From Helicobacter trogontum (GTDB lineage: Bacteria; Campylobacterota; Campylobacteria; Campylobacterales; Helicobacteraceae): a stretch of DNA of 32,134 nucleotides. A program made the translations under genes and the position numbers. The notes under the pieces were generated by a model. The model was not told the origin of the DNA. It made no database searches and saw nothing but the letters and a program-made list of their open reading frames with translations. This document shows positions 1 through 7,928 of the stretch, one piece after another (positions within the stretch are counted from its first letter, which is position 1; each line of letters starts with the position of its first letter). The stretch is taken from assembly GCF_000765905.2 (NCBI RefSeq), contig NZ_JRPL02000025.1, forward strand, positions 1 through 32,134, read 5' to 3'.

Positions 1-10
1 TGTATAACCG

Positions 11-92
11 CATTTAAAATCAAAGTCATTTTACATTTAAAATCAAAGTGTGCTTGAATCCTGCATTTTTTGACTTTGATTTTAAATGTAAA
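11..92. repeat. Direct and inverted 16-20 bp repeats at window edge
   Basis: The 16-mer CATTTAAAATCAAAGT occurs at 11-26 and again at 34-49 (23 bp offset) and as its inverse complement at 73-88. Positions 30-49 and 73-92 form a perfect 20-bp stem with a 23-nt loop. It lies downstream of the leftward S24 gene, so a terminator is one reading. The roughly 22-bp offset of the direct copies resembles the paired transposase-binding sites at the ends of Mu-like phages, which is the other reading. The window itself starts with TG, as Mu-type ends do, but that may be chance. The function is not settled by the sequence. Confidence 0.55.
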
Positions 93-237
93 TTTTGTCT
101 TATTATTTCATAAACACAAACATCTTTAATTTAACTCTCAAACGCTATAACAGAAGTTGTTTGTCTGTCTTTCATTATGTGTGTTGATACTAGCCCATAC
201 TGACACTAAGCTATAATTAATATCTATCCCATGCACC

Positions 238-705
238 CTATAAGGCATTTATCACACCTTTAACCCTACCTATCACATTGACTTCTTCTAATGGATATTG
301 TATTGGCAGATAAATATCATTCATGCTTGAAAGTATTATGTGAGTAGGCGTGTGATAGCATTGCTTTACGAACACACCATCTTTTGTATTTATCGCATAT
401 ATTTTGCCATTTTTAATATCCTTGTATCTCACATCTATAAAGCATAAGCTCCCATGATGTATTGCTCCCTCCATACTATCACCACAAACCCTTACAACCT
501 CACATTCATAAAACCCCATTTCTTTTAACATGGTTGTATCAAATATAATATCCTTGCATTCTACCTCTGTATTCTCACACCCAGCCCCTGCCGATACATT
601 TGCTGTATATAGCTTTAAAATCTTATATTTCAAAGAATGTTTGGCTACTTCTATAGGATCACTACCATAGAAAAATTGATTAATTGAAATATTTTTATTA
701 TGCAA
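238..705 (-). CDS. S24/LexA-type peptidase-domain repressor without HTH
   Basis: This is a 155-residue protein with the self-cleaving S24 peptidase fold of LexA/CI-type repressors. A cleavage-site-like Ala-Gly lies at residues 39-42 (VSAGAG), the catalytic serine is in GDSM (Ser77), and the catalytic lysine is in GVFVKQ (Lys114). Only about 35 residues precede the cleavage site and they show no helix-turn-helix, so DNA binding must come from elsewhere, perhaps from the HTH protein encoded divergently at 805. The apparent start is TTG at 705 without a clear Shine-Dalgarno; an upstream in-frame stop excludes a longer form. The likely role is lysogeny control with SOS-responsive inactivation. 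The family is clear; the missing DNA-binding domain and the biological role are inference. Confidence 0.8.
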   Translation of the reverse strand: MHNKNISINQFFYGSDPIEVAKHSLKYKILKLYTANVSAGAGCENTEVECKDIIFDTTMLKEMGFYECEVVRVCGDSMEGAIHHGSLCFIDVRYKDIKNGKIYAINTKDGVFVKQCYHTPTHIILSSMNDIYLPIQYPLEEVNVIGRVKGVINAL

Positions 706-730
706 GAAATCTAAAACATGTTGGTAGGGG

Positions 731-783
731 ATTATATTTTATAAAGCTTATGTTAGAATATTTTCATGTAAATAGGCTATAAT
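731..783. promoter_or_regulatory. Divergent promoter region between S24 gene and HTH gene
   Basis: TATAAT reads rightward at 778-783, about 20 bp before the HTH start at 805. On the other strand TATAAT reads leftward at 736-731, about 26 bp before the S24 TTG start. This back-to-back layout is that of a cI/cro-type switch. No convincing -35 hexamers are seen. Confidence 0.5.
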
Positions 784-804
784 TACCACTACGAAAGGAT
801 AAAA

Positions 805-1056
805 ATGCAAGAAAAAACAGATAAAAAAAATGAGAATTTGATTAAAAAGACTTGTAAGGAATTGGGATTAACTTATAAAGAATTGGGGGAGAAGATTGGG
901 TATAGTGAGAGTGCGATAAAAAGTGCAATCGCAAAGAATGAGATTAGCGAACCAATGAAAAAATCTCTACAAATGCAAATAGAAATACAACAATTAAGGG
1001 ATAAACTGCAAGAGTTTGAAAGTTTTAAAACTTTTATAAAGAACATGATAAATTAA
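805..1056 (+). CDS. Small HTH regulator (Ner/Cro-like), copy 1
   Basis: This 83-residue protein has an HTH of the lambda-repressor type at about residues 17-50 (CKELGLTYKELGEKIGYSES), followed by a predicted coiled coil at about 53-80. The ATG follows a good GAAAGGA ribosome site. It is divergent from the S24 gene and heads a plus-strand run with two membrane peptides and a BRO protein. A paralogue at 24997-25239 is almost identical over the first 35-40 residues and diverges in the coiled coil, suggesting the same DNA site but different partners. A Cro/Ner-like role is inferred from position; the exact family was not identified. Confidence 0.75.
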   Translation: MQEKTDKKNENLIKKTCKELGLTYKELGEKIGYSESAIKSAIAKNEISEPMKKSLQMQIEIQQLRDKLQEFESFKTFIKNMIN

Positions 1057-1063
1057 ATACTTA

Positions 1064-1077
1064 TTTATTGCAATAAA
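1064..1077. promoter_or_regulatory. Perfect 14-bp palindrome, candidate operator
   Basis: TTTATTGCAATAAA is a perfect palindrome directly after the HTH gene stop and 55 bp before the -35 box at 1132. A related half-site (TATTGCA) lies beside the promoter of the second module near 24945-24955. It could be the site of the HTH paralogues; that is inference. Confidence 0.4.
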
Positions 1078-1131
1078 ATACACTACATATACTTTTTCTG
1101 CAAAAAATATTCACAAAACATACCATTATAC

Positions 1132-1160
1132 TTGACAAAAGAACATATTTTATATATAAT
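1132..1160 (+). promoter_or_regulatory. Consensus sigma70 promoter
   Basis: TTGACA at 1132-1137 and TATAAT at 1155-1160 are separated by exactly 17 bp: a full consensus promoter, unusual in an AT-rich phage genome. It would transcribe the two membrane peptides and the BRO gene. The second control module has a matching promoter at the equivalent place (24943-24915). Confidence 0.8.
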
Positions 1161-1218
1161 TATATTATCAAAAGGTTGTAAAACATACTTTTTGAATCTT
1201 ACGAAAGGAGATACACAA

Positions 1219-1302
1219 ATGAAGTGGTTAGATTTAATTATCAAGTTAGCCAGACTTGTAGCCATTATTATTTGGATTATTAAAATGCTTAATAATTCTT
1301 AA
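1219..1302 (+). CDS. 27-residue membrane peptide
   Basis: A short ORF, MKWLDLIIKLARLVAIIIW followed by IKMLNNS, preceded by a strong AAAGGAG at 1203-1209 with ideal spacing. A single hydrophobic helix fills most of it. It is the first gene after the consensus promoter. Function unknown; similar tiny hydrophobic ORFs in this window (1394, 24579, 27645) suggest a phage habit of placing them in control regions. Holin-like, toxin-like or exclusion roles are all possible. Confidence 0.55.
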   Translation: MKWLDLIIKLARLVAIIIWIIKMLNNS

Positions 1303-1318
1303 GATAATGGTAGGGTGG

Positions 1319-1369
1319 GTGGGAGGCATAAAAGCCCACTTCCACAATAACCAACATTTGTGTATGCCT
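1319..1369 (+). promoter_or_regulatory. Mutually exclusive hairpins before the 29-residue peptide
   Basis: GTGGG at 1319-1323 can pair with CCCAC at 1335-1339. AGGCATA at 1324-1330, inside that loop, can instead pair with TATGCCT at 1363-1369. The two helices exclude each other unless they form a pseudoknot. They sit just ahead of the ribosome site (about 1381-1387) for the next peptide, so translational control is possible. Seen in sequence only. Confidence 0.3.
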
Positions 1370-1393
1370 AATTTTATCATAAAGGGGCTAAAA

Positions 1394-1483
1394 ATGCTAG
1401 AAAATTTGTTATTTGGTGTGATTATTGTATGGCTATGTGCTTTAACATACAAGGTTTTTAGTATGGATAAGAAAAAGGATTAG
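1394..1483 (+). CDS. 29-residue single-pass membrane peptide
   Basis: Starts at ATG 1394 after an AAAGGGG ribosome site and encodes MLENLLFGVIIVWLCALTY plus a short lysine-rich tail (DKKKD). It has one membrane segment at about residues 4-20 and a positive C terminus. The stop lies 2 bp before the BRO start, so translation is probably coupled. The same frame is open back to ATG 1307 (59 residues), but the upstream part has no good ribosome site. The peptide at 24579-24668 has the same size, architecture and position relative to the second BRO gene and is its counterpart. Confidence 0.55.
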   Translation: MLENLLFGVIIVWLCALTYKVFSMDKKKD

Positions 1484-1485
1484 TC

Positions 1486-2178
1486 ATGCAGCTACAAATA
1501 TTTCAACATAAAGACTTAGGAAATGTAAGAGTTATAGGCAATAATGAGAATCCCCTCTTTTGCCTCGCTGATGTATGTAAGATTTTGGAAATACAAGATA
1601 CTTATAAAGTAAAAGAGGCTATTTTAAGGGAATTTGAGCTATCCACGCTAGAAGTGGGTAGCTTTGATACAGGCTATGGGATTAAAGACTTTAACATGAT
1701 TACCGAGCCACAACTCTATTTTGTGCTTATGCGAAGTGATAAACCAAAAGCTAAACCCTTTCGACAATGGGTGGTAAATGAAGTCCTCCCTAGCATTAGA
1801 AAGAATGGCTACTATATCAATCAAAACAAAAAGACAAGAGCTAAGCAAGAACAAATCTTACATAATCTCATTACAGAATTACAAGATTCTAATACACAGA
1901 AAGATTGCATTAAACAAGAAAATGAAAGCTTAAAAGATGAAGTGATAGCTCTGCAAAGAAAGCTTTTAGCCTTGTATGACAATAAGGATAAAAAAGAGGT
2001 AAAAATCCTGCCAGAGCATTATGGCAAAAGATTAAGTGAGGAAGAGAAAATACAAATCCTCTCTTTAAGGGAAGAAGGGAAAAGCATGAGAGAGATACAA
2101 GAGATTATGCAAAGAAGCGAGCATGCTTTATATTGTGTGTTAAGAGAAGCTAAAAGGGGTGTATTAGAATATAGATAA
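1486..2178 (+). CDS. BRO-N domain antirepressor-like protein, intact copy
   Basis: 230 residues. The BRO-N (phage antirepressor) domain covers about residues 1-108, with typical QPLYFVLMRSDKPKAKPF-like text (TEPQLYFVLMRSD) and FRQWVVNEVLPSIRKNGYY. A coiled coil follows at about 120-165. The C terminus (about 183-220) looks like a second DNA-binding segment, with LSEEEKIQILSLREEGKSM followed by an HTH-like stretch. BRO-N proteins bind DNA and often oppose prophage repressors, so an antirepressor role beside the S24 gene is plausible. The ATG is 2 bp after the preceding stop. A truncated relative lies at 24199-24516. Confidence 0.85.
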   Translation: MQLQIFQHKDLGNVRVIGNNENPLFCLADVCKILEIQDTYKVKEAILREFELSTLEVGSFDTGYGIKDFNMITEPQLYFVLMRSDKPKAKPFRQWVVNEVLPSIRKNGYYINQNKKTRAKQEQILHNLITELQDSNTQKDCIKQENESLKDEVIALQRKLLALYDNKDKKEVKILPEHYGKRLSEEEKIQILSLREEGKSMREIQEIMQRSEHALYCVLREAKRGVLEYR

Positions 2179-2396
2179 AAACGCATATAGATGTCCTTGA
2201 TACGCTTAATAATATCCATGATGATATAAAAGCACTTGCACATATTGCTATGTTTATGGGATTTAGCTCAAAAGAGTTTCAAGTGAGAGAACAAGAGCTA
2301 TGGTTCCTCTGCAATGCATTAGAAAAACTAGCCAGGCAAACACGCTCTTGTGAATGCTATTTACAAAAACAAAGGGAAATTCATAGTAATAGCTAA
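2175..2396 (+). CDS. Orphan ORF without a normal start codon
   Basis: Directly after the BRO gene, in the -1 frame, an ORF of about 70 codons reads IDVLDTLNNIHDDIKALAHI then AMFMGFSSKEF...QRE and stops at 2394-2396. Composition looks coding (helical, charged, with Trp and Cys). No ATG, GTG or TTG exists in frame before 2250; the only upstream candidate is ATA at 2175, overlapping the BRO stop. The first ATG (2250) lacks a ribosome site and would leave 48 residues. It is either started at a rare codon by coupling to BRO, or is a 5'-damaged gene. Function unknown. Confidence 0.4.
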   Translation: MKTHIDVLDTLNNIHDDIKALAHIAMFMGFSSKEFQVREQELWFLCNALEKLARQTRSCECYLQKQREIHSNS

Positions 2397-2587
2397 AAGT
2401 TAGAATCTACGTAAAGAGAAGCGTTTAAAAAAGCTTAGAATCTAAAAAAGATGTTTGAGAGATTAGAGTAATGTATAAAAACCACTCTTATTCATACAAT
2501 CTCCTTATAAAACATAAAAATTCATACTCCTTTTTACAAAAGAGCTAAAATATTTTTGTTTTTAAGGATTACGCTAAACTTAAAAGC

Positions 2588-2634
2588 CCTATTTAAACAT
2601 CCTTTAAAGCATATTTTCACATTGTTTAAATAGG
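2588..2634. terminator. Probable bidirectional terminator between convergent transcripts
   Basis: CCTATTTAAACA (2588-2599) and TGTTTAAATAGG (2623-2634) form a perfect 12-bp stem with a 23-nt loop, followed on the plus strand by TTTTATTCTT and on the minus strand by GCTTTTAAG. It lies between the rightward BRO run and the end of the leftward tail operon. The remaining stretch 2397-2587 shows no convincing gene. Confidence 0.6.
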
Positions 2635-2645
2635 TTTTATTCTTA

Positions 2646-3437
2646 CTATTCCCCTACAAAATATCCTTCTAATAGATGAATACGCTTTACTTCATTTGTT
2701 TTTTTACCAGTAAGACTTGTAGCCACACTTGAATGAGAGAGATGGGAAGAAAAATTTCTGTAATTATCGCTTCCACCTTTAATTCTATCGCCCGTGTTTG
2801 ATAGATTAGTTATATTATAATTATGTGTATGTTCCAACAGCTGTTGTTCTCCAAAGCTACCAACAAGCCCTTTTTCACTCACACCTTTTGTATAGAGATT
2901 TCCTTGCGGTAATCTAAAATGTGTGAATCCTACTCCCTTTTGCACTGATTTAGCTGTATTTTTACAATAAAACCATACAAGTGGATACTCACTTATCTTT
3001 AAAATTGAATGAGGCTTTACATATCCTTGTGGCAAACTCTCTCTAAAGAATAGCTTATATTCTAGCAATCTTTGTCTCTTTAGCCTTTCTTTCTCTAAGT
3101 TAGCCTTAATATCTTTTAGCATGATTAAGATAAATTGAGCGATATTCTGCCATTTATCTGATTTGATAGCCGCTATTGCTTCTAGTCTTTTTTGCTTCTC
3201 TTTTGCAGTTTCTATAATCTTATTTTTCCCTTCTTGCACTGCTTTTTCTAACTTTGCTTTTATCTCTTCTTCTAACTCTGTCTCTACATAATCCCCAAAG
3301 TTTGCAATATCTTTACCAAAGGCATTTAACTCATCTGCAAACTTTGGCAAAGATTCTAGAAACTCATCTGCTCTTACATCAAAGTTTATACTATCTTGTG
3401 TTGTAGGTGGTTTTGGTAGTGGTGTTATTTTTGTCAT
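2646..3437 (-). CDS. Tail fibre / host-recognition protein
   Basis: 263 residues; the last gene of the leftward tail operon. The N terminus (about 14-60) has the pattern seen at the start of many phage tail proteins (INFDVRADEFLESLPKFADE). A long charged helical region covers about 45-125, then a Gly/Ser/Asn-rich C-terminal half (LPQGNLYTKGVSEKGLVGSF, HTHNYNITNLSNTGDRIKGG) looks like a beta-structured receptor-binding tip. It starts at ATG 3437 after AAAGGAG. It follows the distal tail protein, with repeat element A between them. Receptor binding is inferred from position and composition. Confidence 0.65.
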   Translation of the reverse strand: MTKITPLPKPPTTQDSINFDVRADEFLESLPKFADELNAFGKDIANFGDYVETELEEEIKAKLEKAVQEGKNKIIETAKEKQKRLEAIAAIKSDKWQNIAQFILIMLKDIKANLEKERLKRQRLLEYKLFFRESLPQGYVKPHSILKISEYPLVWFYCKNTAKSVQKGVGFTHFRLPQGNLYTKGVSEKGLVGSFGEQQLLEHTHNYNITNLSNTGDRIKGGSDNYRNFSSHLSHSSVATSLTGKKTNEVKRIHLLEGYFVGE

Positions 3438-3581
3438 ATTTACTCCTTTTGTTGTTTGATTTTAAGAGATTTCATTTTGATTATACATTCACTTGCAAAT
3501 CTTAGAAATCTGGTTTTGTCTGTCATTGCACCCATTCCGCAAGGAAGTCGTGGTAGCCCATACGCAAAAAGGCTAGATTCT

Positions 3582-3703
3582 ATGCGGAAGTATCTTTGAT
3601 TGATTTTAAGTGTTGTTGAGTAAAAGTCAAGGGAGTGTATTATATATACATGACCGCAGACTTTTACGATAACTCGCTTAAAAGCAACAAAGAGACGACG
3701 CAT
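3582..3703 (-). repeat. Dispersed hairpin element, copy A
   Basis: A 122-bp intergenic element between the distal tail gene and the fibre gene. On the plus strand the nested helices are TTTTAAGTG/CGCTTAAAA (3604-3612 with 3675-3683, one G-T pair), GTAAAAGTC/GACTTTTAC (3620-3628 with 3659-3667) and an apical TGTAT/ATACA stem (3636-3640 with 3646-3650). The apical stem is bracketed by GAG (3633-3635) and TGA (3651-3653). Outer ends ATGCG and CGCAT also pair. The same architecture with different stem sequence recurs at B-H. The leftward 87-codon ORF that crosses it (to 3440) is probably not a gene. Confidence 0.8.
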
Positions 3704-3704
3704 A

Positions 3705-4577
3705 CTAAATTAATCCCTCTATTTCAATACTCACAATACTTCTCCCCACTTTCTCTAACAATATCTCATGATTTTTCAAAAATCCAAAGTTAATTAAGTT
3801 TTCAAAATAATCCGAGATAATAAATACTACAGCCTCTCCCCTTAAATCACCTAAGAGATAACTCACTCTATCCATATCCTTATCCTCCACTAAGACTTCA
3901 AATGTGTTTGTCCTTTTAAAGTTTCCTTTAGTAAGTTGTGTATAGCCAAATGAATCTGTCTCAACTTTTGAGAAGTCAAGTAATGAGATAGCATTCTTAG
4001 CATATAAACTCATAGCAATATTAATAAGCTTCCCACAGATAATAGAGCTAATAGAGACTATATTTGAACCATAAGCCTTAACCCTAAAACTAACATTCCT
4101 TGTAAAAGTTGTTCTCTCATAAAAGATATTATGCGTTTTTAGACTATCTTTTTCACCAAAGAAGTATTCACTCCAACATGTAATCTCATTCCCACTCAGT
4201 CTATACTCTCTTTTTTCTATAACTTCACCACTCCTATTATCTAAGACTTCTATAAGTAAGTATCTAGCCTTAATCCCTGCTATATAGATTCCAGCAGAAT
4301 CTTTACATGAAAAGGTTACTTCAATGCTTTCTTCATTCACACTTGAAGTATTGAGATAATAATCAAACATAGCCCAATAATTACTTGTACCTATCCACTC
4401 CCAATAAGCTAGATTATCTAACTCATTCTTGCTTGTATCTTCTTTTGCTCTGTATTTAGACTTAGAATCTCTTACAATATCACCCTTTGTATAGGATTTA
4501 TTTATATCAAATAATGGTGTATCATCTTTTAGATTAGATTCTAGAATAATGATTTCATTTCTTTTTAATACTTTCAT
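3705..4577 (-). CDS. Distal tail protein (unassigned)
   Basis: 290 residues, coupled to the tape measure gene by an ATGA overlap (4574-4577), with ribosome site GGAG inside the end of that gene. Residues about 22-60 (YTKGDIVRDSKSKYRAKEDT) resemble the small carbohydrate-binding module found in phage tail tips. The rest is beta-rich with no clear match. Its place between tape measure and fibre suggests the distal tail/tip protein of a siphophage tail. Family not identified with certainty. Confidence 0.55.
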   Translation of the reverse strand: MKVLKRNEIIILESNLKDDTPLFDINKSYTKGDIVRDSKSKYRAKEDTSKNELDNLAYWEWIGTSNYWAMFDYYLNTSSVNEESIEVTFSCKDSAGIYIAGIKARYLLIEVLDNRSGEVIEKREYRLSGNEITCWSEYFFGEKDSLKTHNIFYERTTFTRNVSFRVKAYGSNIVSISSIICGKLINIAMSLYAKNAISLLDFSKVETDSFGYTQLTKGNFKRTNTFEVLVEDKDMDRVSYLLGDLRGEAVVFIISDYFENLINFGFLKNHEILLEKVGRSIVSIEIEGLI

Positions 4578-7500
4578 TTTGCCATCTCCAAACTCTCTTG
4601 GTTTGTTCTTAATATTTGTTTTAGAGTAGAGAGCATTTGCACGCTTAGTTTTTCTTGTGTGTCATCTTTATTGTTTTGTAAGTCTTCTAGCTTTTTTGTC
4701 TTTGCTAAAAAGGGATCTATCATATTGAGTTTAGTCTTTTTCTCTCCCTTTAGTGCTTCCTCATATTTCTTAGTAGCTTCACCACTTGAGATCAAAGCCT
4801 CTCCTAAAGCATTAATATTTGCAATAGTTTCTGGATCAAAGCTTCTTTTTAGCATATCTTCTCTAAACTGCATATAATTATCTATGGTTACATTTTCAGC
4901 CCCTAAGCCTTCTGTAATCCTTTCTACTTGCTGCTTTGCTAATTCTGCTTGAAACTTTAATGCCTCACTCTCTTGTCCTTTAAAGTTATAAAGCCAAGTT
5001 TGATAATTGTTTCCTGTGTTGATATAGGTATTTAGAGATTCCAAAAGGGCTTCATTGACACTTTTATTTACACCTTTAGCATAATCCTCCCATACTTTAT
5101 AGACTGCACTTAAATCTGGGTTTTCTATTGTTTTTGGTATGCCTAAGAAGTTAGCAATAAGCTCTTTTGCACCTGCATCTGCAATGGCTGCATATGAGCT
5201 ATATCTTCCTGCATCTACACCTATTGTTTGCATTGTGCCGCCTATATCTTTTAAGGCATACTCATAGGTTCTTAATGTATTCTTTATTGCCCTTAATGCT
5301 TTCTCATTTGCACTATAATGCTCTGTATAGTGATTTTCTTTTTTGATTAGGCCCCACATATATTTCTTTGTATTTGTAAAGTCTGCATACTCCCTTGCAT
5401 TAATAGAATCTTTAGTAGCCCTACTTGTAAGTTCTACTCCACTTCCAGTCTGCTTTGTATTGTTTGAATAAAAAGTCCCACCTAATGCCCCTACAAGTCC
5501 GCCTATTGCACCACCTACAACAGCACCTAGTGGTCCTGCAAAAGCCGCTCCAGCTGTTGCACCAATACCACTACCCACCTTTGTTGCAATATCTGCTATC
5601 TTCTTATTGCCTTCATCTCCAAGAAGACTAGTTGCTATTCCTCCCACAGAATTACCTATGCTAAATCCAGCGATAGCTGCACCAGCACTCTCCATAAGAG
5701 AGCCTAATGCTCCCCCTTCACCAAAGAGTTTGCCTAATGCCCCATCCTCCCCCATAAGCTTTTCAAATACACTGCCAAAGGCATCTTGCATACCTTTCAT
5801 TACCTTGCTATTAGTAAAAGCATCACTTAAAGCTGTGCTAAAACCTTGTGTGATTGAATTTTGTGCTTCACTCATAATGTTAGAAAACGCATCAGCTATA
5901 CTACTTTTACCGCTTAAGAGTTCATTAAACCCAGAGCTAAGTGAGTAGTTAAGACTTGTTGTAATCTGTTCTACATAGAGATTATATTCTTGTATCTCTT
6001 TCATTCTTTTTTCATGGAGTTTGTTTTCTGCTTCATATAGGGCATTAACTTGAGCGAGTTCTAATTCTCCACTCTTTAGCTTTTCATTGACTTCAAAGTT
6101 TAGATTTGTAATCGTTCTTTCATAGCGTAGTTTTTCTAATGCGATTTCTTTTTTCTTACCATCTTGCATAAGAGAGATATTTCTCTCCCTTATTCTATAC
6201 TCATAATCCCAGAATGCTTTTAGTCTTTCAGTCTCGCTTAAGCCTTTTTTTTGTGCTGTAGTTTGCTTTGTTTGTGTAGCATTTCTTTTCTTAGCTACAA
6301 GTTTTGTAGTATTTGTTTCAACATCTTTATTCACCTTTTCTTGCTCATCATTCCATAGAGCAAGTATCTCTTTATAGCTATCTACAAGCACATCTCCCAT
6401 ATGAGAGACATTGCCTTTCATTTTCTCCCATATTGCATCATTTTCTGCCATTCTTTTATGAAAGCTTGCAAGGGCAACTTTGTCTTTTCCAAATGAAAAG
6501 GCATATTTTATTGCATCACCTGCTGCCATTGCATTATTTATCATGCCTTTAATCGTATTTATAACAAGCTTTACACCTTCAACTATGACATTAATAACAG
6601 CTACAATGCCTACCATAGTAGTTTGCATACCTTTTAATAAGATAATAAAGGTATCAAGCTCTTTATTACTCTCTTTAAAGCAGCTTGCAATCCACTTTAA
6701 AGCATTACCAAACTCTTCCCATAAAAGCAGGACTAATTCTTTTAAGGCATTAAACACTCTTTGTATATAATCTATCCATGCAGCAAATACAGCTAGAAAT
6801 CTCTCTTTATTGCTTGTAATAAATTCAGTCATTGAAGCAATGGAGTTTTTTATCTTTTCAAAATACTCACTCATAGCACTTCGTTTTAAATCATCAAATG
6901 CAGAGTTAAGCTTACCTACTGCTACAGAATAACTCATGCTTTGTGCTTTTACACTCTCTTGCAAGGGAGAGAGTTTTTCTAGCATTAATTCATATAACTT
7001 GCCCTCATTTTTTGCTTGCGTCATAGCCTCTGTGCTTAAGCCTAGAGACTTTATAAAGCGACCAAAGTCAGTTGCAGTATCTGCTACACCACTGCCTAGA
7101 TTATCAAGTGTTACTTTTAAAGACTCTACATCTACGCCAGATACATTTGCTGCTACTGCTATTTTCTCCATGACTTCTTTTGCTTGTTCTAGACTCATAG
7201 TAGCACCAGCAGTTGAGTAAAAGCCTTTAAACATATCGCTCATATCATTCATGCTATAACCAAGTTCAATGCCAACATTTTTGAGATCATTAATAGTCTC
7301 TTTAGCTAGACTAAGAGATTTTGCATGTTTTTCTTGCACGGATAAAACATTCCCCATAGAATCTACATTTTCATGATTGATTGAGATTAAAGAAGCAATA
7401 GAGTTTGAGAGATTTTCATATTCAGCATTGAGTCTTATGGAATCTTTTATAGGCTCTACCAATACATCTTTTAGCATACCTAAGGCTTGTGCTGCAAGTC

Positions 7501-7675
7501 CTAAAGCCCCTAAACCAATAGTTAGCTTACCTATTGCAGACCCAAAACCAATTGAACCTTTTGTGCCACTATCTAGATTCTTTTTTGTTGTATTTAGGGC
7601 AGAATTTGCTTTATTAATGCCTTGTTCGCCTGTAACATTGAAGACTATGTCAAGTGAGACATTGGAATTATTCAA
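4574..7675 (-). CDS. Tail tape measure protein
   Basis: About 1033 residues; the longest structural gene. It has an alpha-helical N terminus, hydrophobic segments in the middle (about 300-400) and a Gly/Ala-rich membrane-like region at about 640-730 (GKLFGEGGALGSLMES, AGAAFAGPLGAVVGG), typical of tape measure proteins. The preferred start is TTG at 7675, seven bases after AAGGGGAG (7690-7683). An in-frame ATG at 7717 would add 14 residues but has no ribosome site. At about 1.5 angstrom per residue the length would correspond to a tail of roughly 150 nm. It lies between the chaperone pair and the distal tail gene, the normal siphophage order. Confidence 0.85.
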   Translation of the reverse strand: MNNSNVSLDIVFNVTGEQGINKANSALNTTKKNLDSGTKGSIGFGSAIGKLTIGLGALGLAAQALGMLKDVLVEPIKDSIRLNAEYENLSNSIASLISINHENVDSMGNVLSVQEKHAKSLSLAKETINDLKNVGIELGYSMNDMSDMFKGFYSTAGATMSLEQAKEVMEKIAVAANVSGVDVESLKVTLDNLGSGVADTATDFGRFIKSLGLSTEAMTQAKNEGKLYELMLEKLSPLQESVKAQSMSYSVAVGKLNSAFDDLKRSAMSEYFEKIKNSIASMTEFITSNKERFLAVFAAWIDYIQRVFNALKELVLLLWEEFGNALKWIASCFKESNKELDTFIILLKGMQTTMVGIVAVINVIVEGVKLVINTIKGMINNAMAAGDAIKYAFSFGKDKVALASFHKRMAENDAIWEKMKGNVSHMGDVLVDSYKEILALWNDEQEKVNKDVETNTTKLVAKKRNATQTKQTTAQKKGLSETERLKAFWDYEYRIRERNISLMQDGKKKEIALEKLRYERTITNLNFEVNEKLKSGELELAQVNALYEAENKLHEKRMKEIQEYNLYVEQITTSLNYSLSSGFNELLSGKSSIADAFSNIMSEAQNSITQGFSTALSDAFTNSKVMKGMQDAFGSVFEKLMGEDGALGKLFGEGGALGSLMESAGAAIAGFSIGNSVGGIATSLLGDEGNKKIADIATKVGSGIGATAGAAFAGPLGAVVGGAIGGLVGALGGTFYSNNTKQTGSGVELTSRATKDSINAREYADFTNTKKYMWGLIKKENHYTEHYSANEKALRAIKNTLRTYEYALKDIGGTMQTIGVDAGRYSSYAAIADAGAKELIANFLGIPKTIENPDLSAVYKVWEDYAKGVNKSVNEALLESLNTYINTGNNYQTWLYNFKGQESEALKFQAELAKQQVERITEGLGAENVTIDNYMQFREDMLKRSFDPETIANINALGEALISSGEATKKYEEALKGEKKTKLNMIDPFLAKTKKLEDLQNNKDDTQEKLSVQMLSTLKQILRTNQESLEMAK

Positions 7676-7735
7676 AATACTTCTCCCCTTATAGTAATGC
7701 GTTGTCTTGCGAGACACTTTTAAGGGTTATTAAGT

Positions 7736-7925
7736 CCTACCTTGCACAAGACAAAACACAGATTCTAAGATTTGCATTATGGCAATCTTTGCTTTTTTAA
7801 ATTTTTGGCTAGGAGTTATCTCATGCGATAATGACTAGCTATTTTTATGGCTAATCTTGTAAATGTATAATCAAAGCTGAATTTCCCCTAGCTTAAAAGT
7901 CGCAAAAAGAAAAACGCAACATAAA
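7736..7925 (-). repeat. Dispersed hairpin element, copy G
   Basis: Intergenic element between the tail chaperone genes and the tape measure. Its plus-strand core is CTAG (7809-7812), GAG, TTATC (7816-7820), a TCATGC loop, GATAA (7827-7831), TGA, CTAG (7835-7838), so the stem-GAG/TGA-stem signature is intact. It shares flanking text with H and F (minus-strand TTCAGCTTTG on one side and AAATCTTAGAA on the other). No gene is seen in the gap 7676-7928 apart from this element. Confidence 0.75.
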
Positions 7926-7928
7926 AAA

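Noticed and set aside
1083-1452. Leftward ORFs of 60 and 68 codons
   Set aside because: They overlap the consensus promoter and the membrane peptides, have no ribosome sites and no recognisable features.
3440-3703. Leftward 87-codon ORF (begins MRRLFVAFKR)
   Set aside because: Most of its first half is hairpin element A, whose outer end supplies the start codon. It lacks a ribosome site, and equivalent ORFs are broken in other copies.
5607-7694. Rightward ORFs opposite the tape measure gene
   Set aside because: Their biased composition mirrors the Ala/Gly-rich tape measure coding strand; no starts or domains support them.
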